A DNA stretch of 64,000 nt from Todiramphus chloris collaris (lineage: Eukaryota; Chordata; Aves; Coraciiformes; Alcedinidae): the NCBI GenBank assembly GCA_025345505.1, contig JANVCC010000018.1:53525656-53589655 (forward strand), given 5' to 3'. This document shows positions 13,570 to 25,968 of the stretch, piece after piece. Within the stretch, counting starts at the first letter, position 1, and every line of letters starts with the position of its first letter. The translations under genes and the position numbers were made by a program. The notes beneath the pieces were generated by a model. That model was not told the DNA's origin. It worked only from the letters and a program-made list of their open reading frames with translations, and did not search any database.

Positions 13570-14470
13570 TGATTGCTTAGTCCAAAATTGCTGCTCAGGG
13601 CAGGGTCACCTAGAGCAGGTCAGGCTGTGTCTAGCCAGGTTTTGGATATCTCCATGAGTGGTGACTGTACAACCTCTCTGGGTAATATGTTCCAGTGTTT
13701 AATCACTCTTACAATTAAGATTTTTTTTCTTATTTTTAGATAGGCTTTCTCGTATTTCAATGTGTGCCTGTTGACTCATGTCCTTTTACTGGGCTTTTAC
13801 TAAGAAAAGCCTGTCTCTGTTTTCTTTATTCTTCCCTACCAGGTATTTATTTATCTTATTCATAAGATCCCTACAGGCCTTCTGTTCTTCAGTTTAAACA
13901 GTACCAGCTCTCTGAGCCTCTCCTTCTACGATAGATGCTTCAGTCTATTAGTCACCTTTGTTGCGCTTCACTGGACTTGCTCCAGTATGTCCTTATTTCT
14001 TTTGTACTGGGCAGCCCAGAACTGGACTCAGCACTTGGGTCTGTCTTACCAGTGCTGAGTAGAGGGGAAGGATCACCTCCCTCAGCCAGCTGGTAAGGTC
14101 TTACTCAGGCAGCTCAGGAGGACGTTGGCCTTCTTTGCTGTAAGGGTAATTTGCTAGCTAATGTTCAGATTGCTGTCCACTAGAACCTCAAAGTTCTTCT
14201 CTGCAAAGCTGTTTTACAGCCAATTGATCCTCAGCATGTACTGGTGCAGAGGGTCCAGCAAAGCCCTTCTGTGTCAGGAAGTTATCACTGATGCACTCCA
14301 CAAACCTCCTGGATAGATTGTTTCTTGCTGTGCTGTACTCTTCCTCCAGCAGATGTTGAGGTGGTTCAAGTCCCCCATGAGGACAAGGCCCTGTGAGTGT
14401 GAGAATTCTTCTAGTAGCATGAAGCCTCATCTACTAATTCTTTATCAAAAGGTGGTCTGTACCACAACAT
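13570..14470 (-). mobile_element. Old CR1 LINE with internal deletion joining endonuclease to 3' region
   Basis: Read on the minus strand from the right, the element starts with the end of the CR1 endonuclease domain: a frame at 14188-14430 contains SRRFVECISDNFLTQ, matching the usual RRFLECIDDNFLTQ. About 20 codons later it passes directly into the far C-terminal part of ORF2 (LHQYMLRINWL, the counterpart of [10 protein letters not shown]). The whole reverse transcriptase core is missing. The remainder to 13570 is the usual CR1 3' section, ending at a decayed tail ('ctgctcagggcagggtcacc'). The copy is older than those at 9.5 and 38 kb, judged by divergence. Confidence 0.85.
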
Positions 14471-17400
14471 TAATAACTTAGTTTAGATAATAATTTAAAA
14501 CCAGGTAATTTCATTGTGGTGTGGAAACATTTTAGAGGTTTCCAGAAAGAATCATTCACTTGGTAATTATCCAAACATTACAAAAGAAAAAACCGAAGAA
14601 TGAAATATGAGTGACACAGCTGGATAAGAGGCTCCTAAGAAATGCCCTGATTTAAGTCCATTTTTCCTACTGTATGTCAATATAATATATCCTTAGTATA
14701 TCTTAATGACATTGTCAATTGATAATTTAAAATAAAACTTTCCAGGGCAAGGAAAAAGTCTTCCTTTGTGTTTTGTATGGGAATTGTATTGATGTAAACT
14801 GTTAACAACTGTTCAGTTAGCTCAGCAAAAATGACTGAATCTGTAGAATAACTTTGAGTAACTACTCGTCCTTGATTCCTTGATTTTTTTCTCATTTAAA
14901 TATTCTGTGTGTGCAAGATAGTCTACAGATGACAATGCAAATACATGCACAGTGCACAAACAGTGTGACACAATAGAAGTGAAAGACAGGGAACTAGGAT
15001 AAAAAGCATCAAATCTGATAAAAAAAAAGGTAAGCAATATAACACAGGACAATAGAATTAAGATGATGAAATACTGTACTGGGAAGGTAAAATGATTTGG
15101 TAGGTGGGATGTGGTTAATGACACAAGGCCTCCTAATTGCAAAACTAAAATATTAGGACGGGAAATGTATAGAAGGAAGTAGGACATCAGTGACTGAGAG
15201 TAAGGTTTTTAATTCTTCACTGTTGCTCTAATGATTCTTGATAGATGTTACTTTGAGATTCATGTAGCTTTGGAAAGTTTAACTCCTCTTTCTTGTTTTG
15301 TGTGGCTTTCTTTTATTTTACTTTCCAGAACAGTGATATTCTGTCAAACTGGAAGCTTGGTGCTGTGACAGATTGGCTGGGGCAGACTTAATTGCAGTGG
15401 TTTAAGACATCACTGTCGCCAATCCCTCCACTCGTCTGTGAGCTATTCCTCACCCATCTGAGGCATGGGAACACCAAATGTAGGTAAAAGCAGTCACTCT
15501 GTGTCTGTACTAGAAGTCTGACTGTCTCCATATCCTGCTTTCAGCAGCGGCCAAGTACAAGAATGGATATGTGATGGCACCTGGCTGTCGCTGTTCGCAT
15601 CCCACAAGGAACAAGTTTGCATTGGCATGTCAGGCTCATCTGCAACCAGAAGGAAAGGTGTTGGGCTTCTTCATGCCCCACCATGGTCAGGGATGTGCTT
15701 TAGTTTAAAACTAATGCCAGAATCAAAACGAACTTCCCTGAGGAGAGCAGATCATGAAACGTGGTATTACTGCAAATGAAACAGTATGAGTGACATCCTG
15801 TCACTGCAGAAGTCAGTGATAAATGGCCACCTCCTTACCTATAAAATCTACAAAGAGCACATGTTAGCGCACAGTTAGCAAGATGTTTCTGAAAACATAC
15901 AGGGGGAAGCTTTTAAGTACCTTATTTCTTCCATGTAATTCAAGGAAACTTTTTCTTAGGTGGGTAAAAGTTTGTGGGTTTGAAGCCCAACAGTTTATTG
16001 TATGGGATGTGTGATAAATTTGTGGAGCTGGGCATTTAAATGTACACTGACATTATTCTCCTGTTACAGAAGTGTAGGAAGACTGTGTGTTTCTAAAGGC
16101 AAAAATGGTGTTAATAGCACAATACTGACAATGAAAAAAGCTGCATATAAGTTGATTAAGGTTCCATGTGAAAATGAAAGTAGCTATTTTGGGAAAGCTT
16201 ACCTGTCAAAAGCATTGAAAGTTCATTTGGAGAAACACCTAAAGAATATGAATATGTTTTCCAACAACCTAAGCTGACTGCAAACCCAGATTCTTGGGAC
16301 TTTCTGTTTCCAAAGTGTCTGAGCATACCATTAGGACCAGCTCTTGCTTTATTTTGGCTCTGATATTGTGTATTTTTCCAACACTAGAAAATACTGGAAA
16401 CCAAATGGAAATTAAAAGCTAAAGGTGGGAGCTTTTTCAAAAATAGAAAAAAACCCAAAACAAAGCTCTTTCAGTTTTAGATGAAGACTTAAGCTTGGCA
16501 TTTTGCCTGCTTTCAGTTTTTACCTCCCTTTCCTATGCTGCCACACTGTATTGCTCTAATTATGACATTAAGGAAGATTTGCAAGGAAGTAGTTTGTGGA
16601 TTTTGGGGCCGGGAGACATTTTTTCACATGGTGAGAAAAATGGAGAAGAACTGAGGAGGCAGACAGTGGAAGCACTGTTTCTGGCAGCAGTTAGAAAGAG
16701 ATATTAGTGGATATGGGGAAATTCTCTAGGAAAGAGATGATGTTACCAATGTATGGTTATAATTTGCATAATCATTATATGCTTATTTGGAAATAACCGG
16801 GTAGTGATTATGGACGTCTTTTATTTCTGTTTCAATAATACTTCTCAGTGGGTGTATTGGGAATGACATAACGTAGAAACTAAGTGCCCATCTGTGATAT
16901 AGGCATGGTATAAAGTCCTTCCATGCTGCCTGGTTCAGGAAATGTCAGTCATTAGAGGACTTAGTGAACATGAAACACAAGAACATTCCTTCTGTAATTT
17001 TGTGATATAATACTGTTTCACATAAGTCCCTCATACCTGCAGCATCATTCTTAGACTAGATGGACACCAACATGGACAGCTCAGTTGCCTTGACATTGCC
17101 TGGCTGGTTAATAAATTTTAGCCTTGCTTTGTCTATTGTGAATTAGGGACACCTATGAAATTACCAGATTCTTCTCCAGTATAAGCCTATAGCATAGCAT
17201 ATAAAACTCTGAGATGCACAGCCTGGGCCTTGGTGTTTGCCTGATTACAAGACTACCCTTGAACTTAGAGAATATGTCTGCAGGAAAAAAAAGACAGAGG
17301 CTATGTGTTAACATATGTAAATAATGATTGCAGATATAACTGATGTAGATGGCGCAAGGGCAGAACATTTCTTAAAAGGAGAGATGAATATATTTTCTCT

Positions 17401-20400
17401 GCCCATTCTTTGTCAAATAAATAGGGATTTCTCTGTCCTGTGATTTCCAAACCTGATCTTACCCAACACTGGGAAACGTTTACAGTTGTAACTATACTGA
17501 CAAAATGTTCTAATGTGGGTGCAGAGTTATCAGCAAAGGGAGATTGCTTATACTGCTTATACCAATTTCTTGAAGAAAATAACACTGGCAACCTATCCTG
17601 TACCCATGTTTTTGTTACTATAATTAAGATTGTGCTTGGATTTTTTGGCATAGGAATGAGGACAAAATAACACAGCTTTAACTGATAATCTATACTGACA
17701 TTTAAGTTTTGCCTTGGAGGAAAGTACCTCCTTGCCCTCCCATCTTGACTCTTAATCTGAATTTCTTACAAATGTAGAGAGAGCTTCCACTGTTCTTGAC
17801 ACTTTATTTTTGGTGATGGGTGATGACTTTTATCATTTTAACCTTCAGTAAATTAGAACAGAAGTTAGGTCTATAGGAACAGGGACAGGAGGGAGGCATA
17901 ATGTTGCCTTATTCATCTGTGCTACCAGTTCTAACATTTTCTCCCTTTCTGCTGCTTATATCAGCTGATCAGGAATAGAAACAAGATTATTTAAATGTTT
18001 GTGAAGCAGCAGAGGAGGTATATTTAAAGGTAGAAATATTTCCGAATAAAGAATAAGAAACAAAAATACTTACTTTAACCTACCAGTGATTTTTATTTGA
18101 GTAAGTAACTTAGCTGTTTGTTACCAATTTGATATTTATCCCAGGATACAGCTATTGCCTCAAAATGAACTATACATTTATCATTCAAATAATGTTTACT
18201 ATGTCACTTCTAGGATTTTGCAATAAGGAGACTGTTATAGAAAGTAGAGGGACTCTATCTAGCAAAAACAGGACAGCGTGTTCTGTCCTTTAGGATCAAA
18301 CATAGACTAGTTTCCTGCATTTGCTTCAGCGCTCTATGTCAATATGTAAAAACACAGACTGGATTATTAAGTTTACCTTGTTCAGTCACTCTGGTGACAC
18401 TGATCTATATGTCAGCCTCCTAGAGTTCTGTAAAAGATAAGATTAGTAAATAAATAAAGTTCAAGGGTCAGAGCTTTGGTAAACGATCAAAACCAAAGGA
18501 AGTCCATTGAGGTGAAATTGCTTAAAAGAGACATGTCAAGTAGCCATTTAAATTTCAGAACTTGTATTTATAGTGCAAATAGGCAGTGAGCAAAAACAAG
18601 CCACTCAATGTGTTCCGAATTTAGATATCCCGATGAATGAAAGAGAAGAACTTTTGTGAGATTTCTCCTAAGCTTTCCAACTGCTGTGCTCTTGAGACAT
18701 TGGTCTGTTCTTCAGATGGCATTCTGCCTCTGGGCACTTTATCACTCAGACAATACGTTTACCTTGCATAAGACTGGCTTGGGCAGGGCGCTTGCTCCTA
18801 TCCTTACTGATAGTCCTCTCTAAAAGATTATGCTAATGCTATTTCATTAAGGAGAATTGAGATTGCATTCTTCCCGGGGGAGAAACGTATGGCCTTGCAG
18901 CCTTTTGCTCATTCATAGCCTTTTGCAGAAGTAGAAGGAGTTGCAAGGACATTGCCCATGACTGCAACAGCTGTGGGAGCAATGTATGACCTGTAGCTGA
19001 GTCCCTGGAATTAGGGGGAGTCACAGGGTTTGAGAGAAACAAAAAGTAATCTGGCACCCTGACTGGGATTGTGTTTAGCAGATGCCATGCTTGACCTTTC
19101 ACTTCATTCCTAGTTACTTGCCCTATGTGAACTGCTTTTCTCTTGAAGAACTGAGTAAAGTGCTTTGCCCATTGAGCAGGTTTAACTTTAAGAACATAGT
19201 GAATATACAGATTTCTGAGGACTGTGTAGATTTTGAACTTTGAGAGTGGCTTCTTTTTGAAGATCAGGAGCACAGCCAGAATGAGCTCTTGTTGCTGGCA
19301 AGAGTCTTCTGGAATTCCTGCTGGTTTAAAGGGAATTGGGGATCACAGAAGGCAAAGAGGAAAGAAATTTAGTCTTTCTTTCAGAGCTATACATGTCTAA
19401 TTCCCTTTGATCTTTTGCTCAGCATTTGATTAAATGTTTGGATGTAGACTGGACTACTGAATCAGAGGTGGTTTGCAATAACTTTTGCTAGTGCCATATG
19501 CTTCAGTCTGTCTCTGTAATCTTGCAGACCAGGATACAAAGGCTTGGTAATGTTATCATTCATAAGCAAGAAGCTCTTTAAGGTCAGTTTCATTCTTCTT
19601 TTAAGATTTTCAGAGGCAGTTCTCCAGGTAGAATAAATTCTGTATCAGTTCATTGTAGCAAAGAAACACTGTAAATAGTCTCTTGACATTAATATCTACC
19701 GTTGTGGTTATAGGGAGAAAGTACCTTATACTCATCACTCAAAACCGATGTCAGCAGGGTGTTTCAGTTAGAAATGCATGGTGGCCATAATCTCAGACCC
19801 AGATAACCTATATCTGAACATCTCTTGAATGTCAGGATGTTTAATTCTACTGTGAATTTCAGAGTGAGTCTCTTTCATAATAAGTCAGACACTCAGTTTA
19901 AAGATACTTCCACATATGAAAGTCCTAGATCTAACTCCCTGCCTTGCTGTTATTTCTACAAATTTGAATCTAACTCTGATAATTGAGACCTAGGCTGCAT
20001 CTATGCTGCTGAAGTCAATGACGCAGTGTTCCCAGGCACTTGCTGAAATAGTTCCTGGCACTCTTTTCAGCCAGAATAACTAGCATTTTCTCAGCTTCCA
20101 GGCATAGCGTGGGGGTTAGCACACACTAGGGATTGTACTTGCTATGGTAGTTTGGATGACCCTGTTTTGGATGCTAAGAGAACCTAGTAGAAGAGACATG
20201 GTTGCATTGTGCCAGCTGATCTCAGAGCCAGAACACAGGCCCTGGCATGTTTCCTTTACTAGTATAGATACAGATACAGCCTCAGGGTTTTCATCTTTGG
20301 GTCTGTGATTTGTTAGGAAATGTTTTCCTTTAGTTAAGACAGAAAGATGAATCACTTTATCTGTTTATTTATGACTTACAACTGGGTAGAAGCTAAAAAT

Positions 20401-21341
20401 CTCATGATACTTTACAGTAGAAAACTAGGAAGAACCCACATGTCCCCAGTTATGTTTTCTGTCTGATTTGCTAGTATCTGAAATGGGAACTACATTTCCT
20501 AAGTCATAGTGCTGTTACTGCTTGATTCTCTACATTTTAGGGCAATTTGCCATATTAGAAGGATGGCAAACAAATGAAAAATTCCATTGGATTATCTGTT
20601 GTTCAATTCTGTTTGATGTTTCCATAGGATATTTACTTTCAAAATTAATATAATCTTTTTTGTCTGCATGATCTTGTGAAGGGTCTGTTCTTAATGCCCT
20701 TAATGCATCTCTGATGAAGAGATGAAGACAGTTTCTCTCTCATAAAGAGATACTGTTGAAACACTGGAAGAGATATCTGTATCTGTACCTCTGAGAGATC
20801 ACAGGGCCAAGCAGAAGGTTTCATTATTTATGGTGATGAAGTTGGGCAGGCAAATTGAAAACCACCTTTGGTATTCCACTGCAAATTTGGATTGTTCTAT
20901 GTAATATCATGTCCATATTTGGAGAGCCATGTCAATCCCAGCAACCTGGGGGGAGCTCAGGACTATTTTCCTGGAGGCACTAGAGGAGTATGTACTTGTT
21001 GGTGGAAACTGATGAGGGACACCAAGGTTGTGACACTTTGGTTTAGTTCATTCCACAGTGGAGGGAGAGCTGTGGCAAGCTGATGTGCGCTGAAAATATG
21101 ACTCCTTTCTAGGGGAATCTCAGCTGATCGGATTACTGCCTCCCTTCTTCTCAGTTACAACACTGTCAATCTGAAATTTCAGGACATTTACGCTAGAAAA
21201 AAAATGGCCCATAGCAAATAGAAAAGCTTTGGGTCATGTAGCTCATTGCTCTGTCAATGCAAGATTATAGCTCTTGAACATTAATCTTGGGCAGATTAAC
21301 TGTCTCAAATAAAAGGGATTCTACCCCTTACCTTTGGGGGA
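14471..21341. other. Long non-coding stretch without recognised features
   Basis: Nearly 7 kb of AT-rich, CpG-poor sequence. The longest open frame (144 codons, minus strand, 18839-19273) has no domain I recognise, no signal peptide and a low-complexity Leu/Gln patch. I do not call it a gene. No repeat family could be identified. Exons too short to stand out by eye cannot be excluded. Confidence 0.45.
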
Positions 21342-21447
21342 TTTTTCCATTATTTCCATATTTTCCATTATTTCTATATTTTCATATATTTCCATTATTT
21401 TTCCATATTGCATTATTTCAATTATTTTTCCATAATTTTCCATTATT
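21342..21447. repeat. Degenerate TTCCATTATT-type tandem repeat
   Basis: About ten imperfect units built on TTTCCATTATT and TTCCATATT follow one another, with point changes and variable T-runs. The array translates into a Phe/Pro-rich string on the + strand that has no meaning as protein. Confidence 0.85.
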
Positions 21448-24400
21448 AGGAGTAACTTTCATCTGTACTTTTGAAAACATTAGCTTGATTTTTCTTTTTT
21501 GCCCTCATGTTATGCTCCATAACTTTTCGTGCATCATTCCAAAAGGGAGACAGTGGATCCCAAACGAGCCACATTTCAAATATGGACTAAGTACAAGATC
21601 CAGATTTCACAGGATAGTTTGAAGTGCTGTGATGCAATTGTGTCCTAACTGTGTCATCAGCTTGGCAACATGTAGTTAACTCTCTCATCTTTCGAGGCTT
21701 TTACAGTTCCTTATCACATACAAGGAAAAGATAGAACTCACAGGATGTTAGATATGCACAAGCAAGTTTTGCCGTGTTTTGACTTTGTTTATAGGGGAAG
21801 AAAATGCATTGGTTTAAATCACAAGACTAATGGGAATATTTGTAGAAGTTTTCAAATTTGTATTCCACACATTCTCCCTTTTGTTCTGATAGTCTTTCTT
21901 CTTTTAAGTGCATATTTCTGAACGGCAAGATAATAATGGACAAATCTCTCCTCAGCTGGCAAGGTAAGCAGGGTGCTATCAGACAAATGATCAATTTCAA
22001 CTAAATTCAAGGATAGTGAAAAGGCAGAGGCCTGCATTGCAAATTAGCAAATTGTCCACATTGAACATCAAGAAAGCCTTGTACTGAGCACCACCAGTCC
22101 CAGTGCAGAGCTCAGAGCTTTAGTTTTCCCCAGTGTTCAGATGACAGAAGATAGGACTGGAACAATCAAAGCACTTAACATTTCTTTTTTTTTTTGTCTG
22201 AGAAATAGTCAGTCTCTTTAAGTTTTGTGCTTAATTTTCTCAGTCTATTTTTCAGTATTTGCAGATTCCCAGTGGCGAGCCAGGGGTGCTCCATGTTGAG
22301 CCATGTATTGATAAAAGCATGGTAATGAGCTGTGGGTATGAGGGGCTTTTTTTTATAGCCACCAGGTCTTGAAAAGTAGACTTGTACTGAATGCCAAATG
22401 CCTGTTTAAAAAAAAGTGTCAGTGGGCACCAAGTCTCTGAGCATGACATATATGACGCTCTCACCTCCTGTCATTGTATTCTTGGGCACCTAGAGATGAT
22501 TGATTTACTACCATGCTCATCACTGTGGAAGGAACTTTTAGACATGTTTGTGATATCGGTGTTGTATCCCTGTTGGCTTTATGTAGGTTCATCTCTACAA
22601 ATGAAAAGATGGTTTGGTTTTTTTTTTAACTTGCACTTGGATTATGCTAAGGTAAAAATCCAACACAAACCAGGCCCTTTGCTTTCATGTTCAGGACAAG
22701 CAGGTAACATTACTGTTGCATTTCAGTGAGTTCCTCATATCCTATATTTCCAACTAGGTTTCAGGCACCTGCAATTCTTCACTTCTGAAACACTGTAATA
22801 TTTGAGCAGCATCCTTTTTTTATACAGGGCCACTGTCATTTAGCAATAGCGAAAAGCAATACAGAAAGTTTCTTGAAACAGACATGTGAATATTTTGTCT
22901 AATCTAATCTCACGCTTCATTGAGAGCAAAGCTAGATAAGCTTCTCTCAAAGCAACAGAGCAGAACCCCTTGTTGAATTGGCTTTGGTCCTGCTAGTGCC
23001 ATAATGAACTGTATGAAAGAGGCTTCCCCTTTTTACACTAGGCTCTGCTAAATAAGACCCATGCACAGCCCATATGGCTAGTGTTTACTGGGTGTCTTCC
23101 CCCAACATTTCTACTTCATCTCTGATTGAGTTATCTCCCACTGCTAAAGCTTTCTGTTTGTTACAGAGGGAGGTTGGACATTCAGGAAAGTGTCCAAGCT
23201 GAGACACAAAGCGCTGAGTTCAGTGTTATACAAGACACACTTACAGTTTTCAGAAACACCTCTCAAAGCATTCGGTGAGCCATACGTTGCCAGTGTGGGT
23301 GGCTCTGAACTCCACTAACCTTATTTTGTAAAGTTATATGCTGAGGGTCTTCTTTAAATCATGTCACTGGGTGTAACGAGAGACAAATTGGTTCATCTTT
23401 TCATCTGTCTTCTTTTGTTTGTTTCCTTTTCCTCCTTCAGTGACATAAATTGATGGTCTCTGGCAGAAAGGTAAGAGAATCAGGTAGTAGTAGTGTCATC
23501 TGATGCTCCCAAATCCTTTGATTATCTGACAGTAGTTGAAAGTGCAGCTCTATGCTGAAAAATGATTCTAAAAATGGCACTGCAGGGTTCTGTGCCTATC
23601 ATCTCTAAATTATTTCCATATCAAATATCTTCTGTGAGCAATGAAAAAGACACTTAATTTTGTTACTGTCTGTCAGCTCCTGTGAACATAACCTGGACTT
23701 GAAGTTCACACTGGATTCTTTTCTTCTCTCATGTAATTGCTGGTAATGGAGCACTTGATGGGCCAAATTAAGACTTCAGTCATAACAAGTCTACTGTCCT
23801 TGAACTGGACTTCACTGCCACCTGTAAAGTCTGATGTTTTCTGAAGTTCTGCTCAAGTGACTGGAACCTGTTAAACAACTCTGTTGATGAATGACTACAG
23901 GAAATACAAATTACCTCCCTGTGTCTTTGCTGCTTTTGGTGCGTGAACAGAGGTGGAAAGCAGAAATATTTCTTTTTTTCTCTCTAAAACAGAATGCACA
24001 GGATGAAAGTCTTTGGGGAGAAATATCATAGTTTTTTGTGTAGTATTTTTCATATCAAAATTGTACTCTGCAGAAGAAGAATACTTCCTCTATAACACAG
24101 TCTTAACTAATTTGCTTTGCTTTTTTCCCCCATATTTTCATGTCTTTCTTGCTCAGTATGAACTACTCAATCTTGTTTTTCCTGTTATTCTTGTTCTTTT
24201 GTACTCTTTTGGTACTCTTTTATAGTCCCCTCTAATCTTGTCACAGAATGTACACCCTATTTGATGAATACACGCTCCCATCTCTCTGTAGGTTGAAGAA
24301 CATTTGCTGTTCAAACTGTTCTGCACTTTATTTCTTTATTTTAAGAACTAAAATATGTATATATATATACAGCAACACATATATTATAGCTGTAACAAAA

Positions 24401-25946
24401 GTTTGCATGCTGCAAGATCTTTTTCTAATAGTTGCTTTCACAAACCAAACCTCCAATATTCAGAAATGGTAAAACTGGTAGCAAATCCCATCAGTAGTAG
24501 TACTTCAGCAGTCAAAAAGAGTGATCTGACAGAAAGTGCATGCAATTCAAAGTAGTCTTTCTTTATAGGTGGATAGTTTGACCAGATTGTCAAGAAGAAA
24601 GAATATAAACCTCTTAAAGAGCAAGTAAACTCCATTTTTGAAAAAAGGTCTAGTAGACCTTGTCTGGCTGCTGACTGTACCCATTCAGGATAGCCAGCTA
24701 GACTACCATGTGCTGACTAGTTCTTTGACAAATTGACTGTACTTAAGGATGAGTGCAAGAAACAGCAAAACTTGTCCTGAATTCTGTCTCCCAGAGAAGG
24801 CCACCACTATTACATATAAGAAAATAAATACAACATACCAGCACAAAAGAATAAATGAAGCAACTTCAGAAAATCATGCTTGATTTGAATTCTAGAGGTT
24901 TAGGTTTGTTTGCTTCAAATAATCAGCTGCAGACCCTCCACCGTGGCCTCCAGACCGCCTAATTTACCAAGCGCTTCTTTGAAGGTGGGTCCAGGCTCCC
25001 TTTTAACACTTGAGATGAATTTCTGGGTACATTTAGCAGCATTTGCTTTCAAGTCTCTGAGAAAGTGGCTGTTGGATAACATTGCCTGGTGTAAGGGACA
25101 GAGATTAATTGACTTCTGTTAAGGTCACTGTGTAGCTACAGAGACCAAATTTGCACAGGGGCAATTTTATCATAGGGAGTGTGCTATATATTGTCTGGAT
25201 AACTTGATATACAGAAAACTCATAAAGCACAGATCTTGTCAGAAGGAATGCATAGGAATGGTTTGGGCTTCATTCTGCAATGTGTTCACAGAGATGTAGA
25301 GGCTGTAGGAAAAGACAATTTTAAGTCTGCCAGGCCACTGCTGTCTTCCTTACTTGTCCTAGGCACATGCCCATCACATCTGTGGTGATGACAATGGCAT
25401 AGGCATCTGTAAGTCACATTTCAACTGTACGAATTGGATTGACAGAGCTTCATTATATAAATGGTTACTGAAGGGCATTGGTGATGGAAATGAATTCTGC
25501 TACTCCTCAAATCACATTGTTTCTAATCACTGTTCTTCCAACAGAGACATTAAAAAACCCCAAGAAACCCAAAAAAACCCCCAAACAAAGTAAAAGGGAA
25601 ACTAAAAGGGTCCATCACCAAATTACTGCATGAGACTGTGTGGAGTGCTATAACAATGTTTATTTTCTATGCCACTCCTCTGGCAAAGATTTGCATAACT
25701 CTCTGGTGGCACCATAACTCATGAGCAAAGCACTCATCCCAAATGCATGGCTGTAAAATTTTTATAGTGCCTTACAAACTGTGGTGTCCTATAAAGTTTT
25801 TATAACCAGGCATTTAGGAAGACCACATTGCATCATCACATATTTTCCCCATAAAGATTTTGGCTCTAAGCCAAACCAACTAACCTTTACAGGCAACTAA
25901 CCTTTACAGATGGTTCCTAGAATAGCTAAAAGATCCCTGCTTTGTG
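21448..25946. other. Non-coding stretch with minor simple repeats
   Basis: Unique-looking AT-rich sequence. Minor items are T-runs near 22180 and 22617, a short TA run near 24355-24369, an A/C-rich stretch near 25550-25590, and a 17-bp tandem duplication at 25877-25910. No exon or mobile element was recognised. Confidence 0.45.
25877..25910. repeat. 17-bp tandem duplication
   Basis: The unit CAACTAACCTTTACAGG occurs twice in direct succession (25877-25893 and 25894-25910), with a single difference at the last base. This is a small recent replication-slippage duplication. Confidence 0.9.
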
Positions 25947-25968
25947 TTTTTTTTTTTTTTTTTTTTTT
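25947..25968. repeat. Poly-T run of 22
   Basis: An uninterrupted T-run. It could be the poly-A tail of a minus-strand retroposed sequence, but nothing recognisable lies next to it. Confidence 0.9.

Noticed and set aside
18839-19273. 144-codon open frame on the minus strand
   Set aside because: No recognisable domain, a Leu/Gln low-complexity patch, and no supporting promoter, splice or poly-A context. A frame of this length is possible by chance in 64 kb on six frames.
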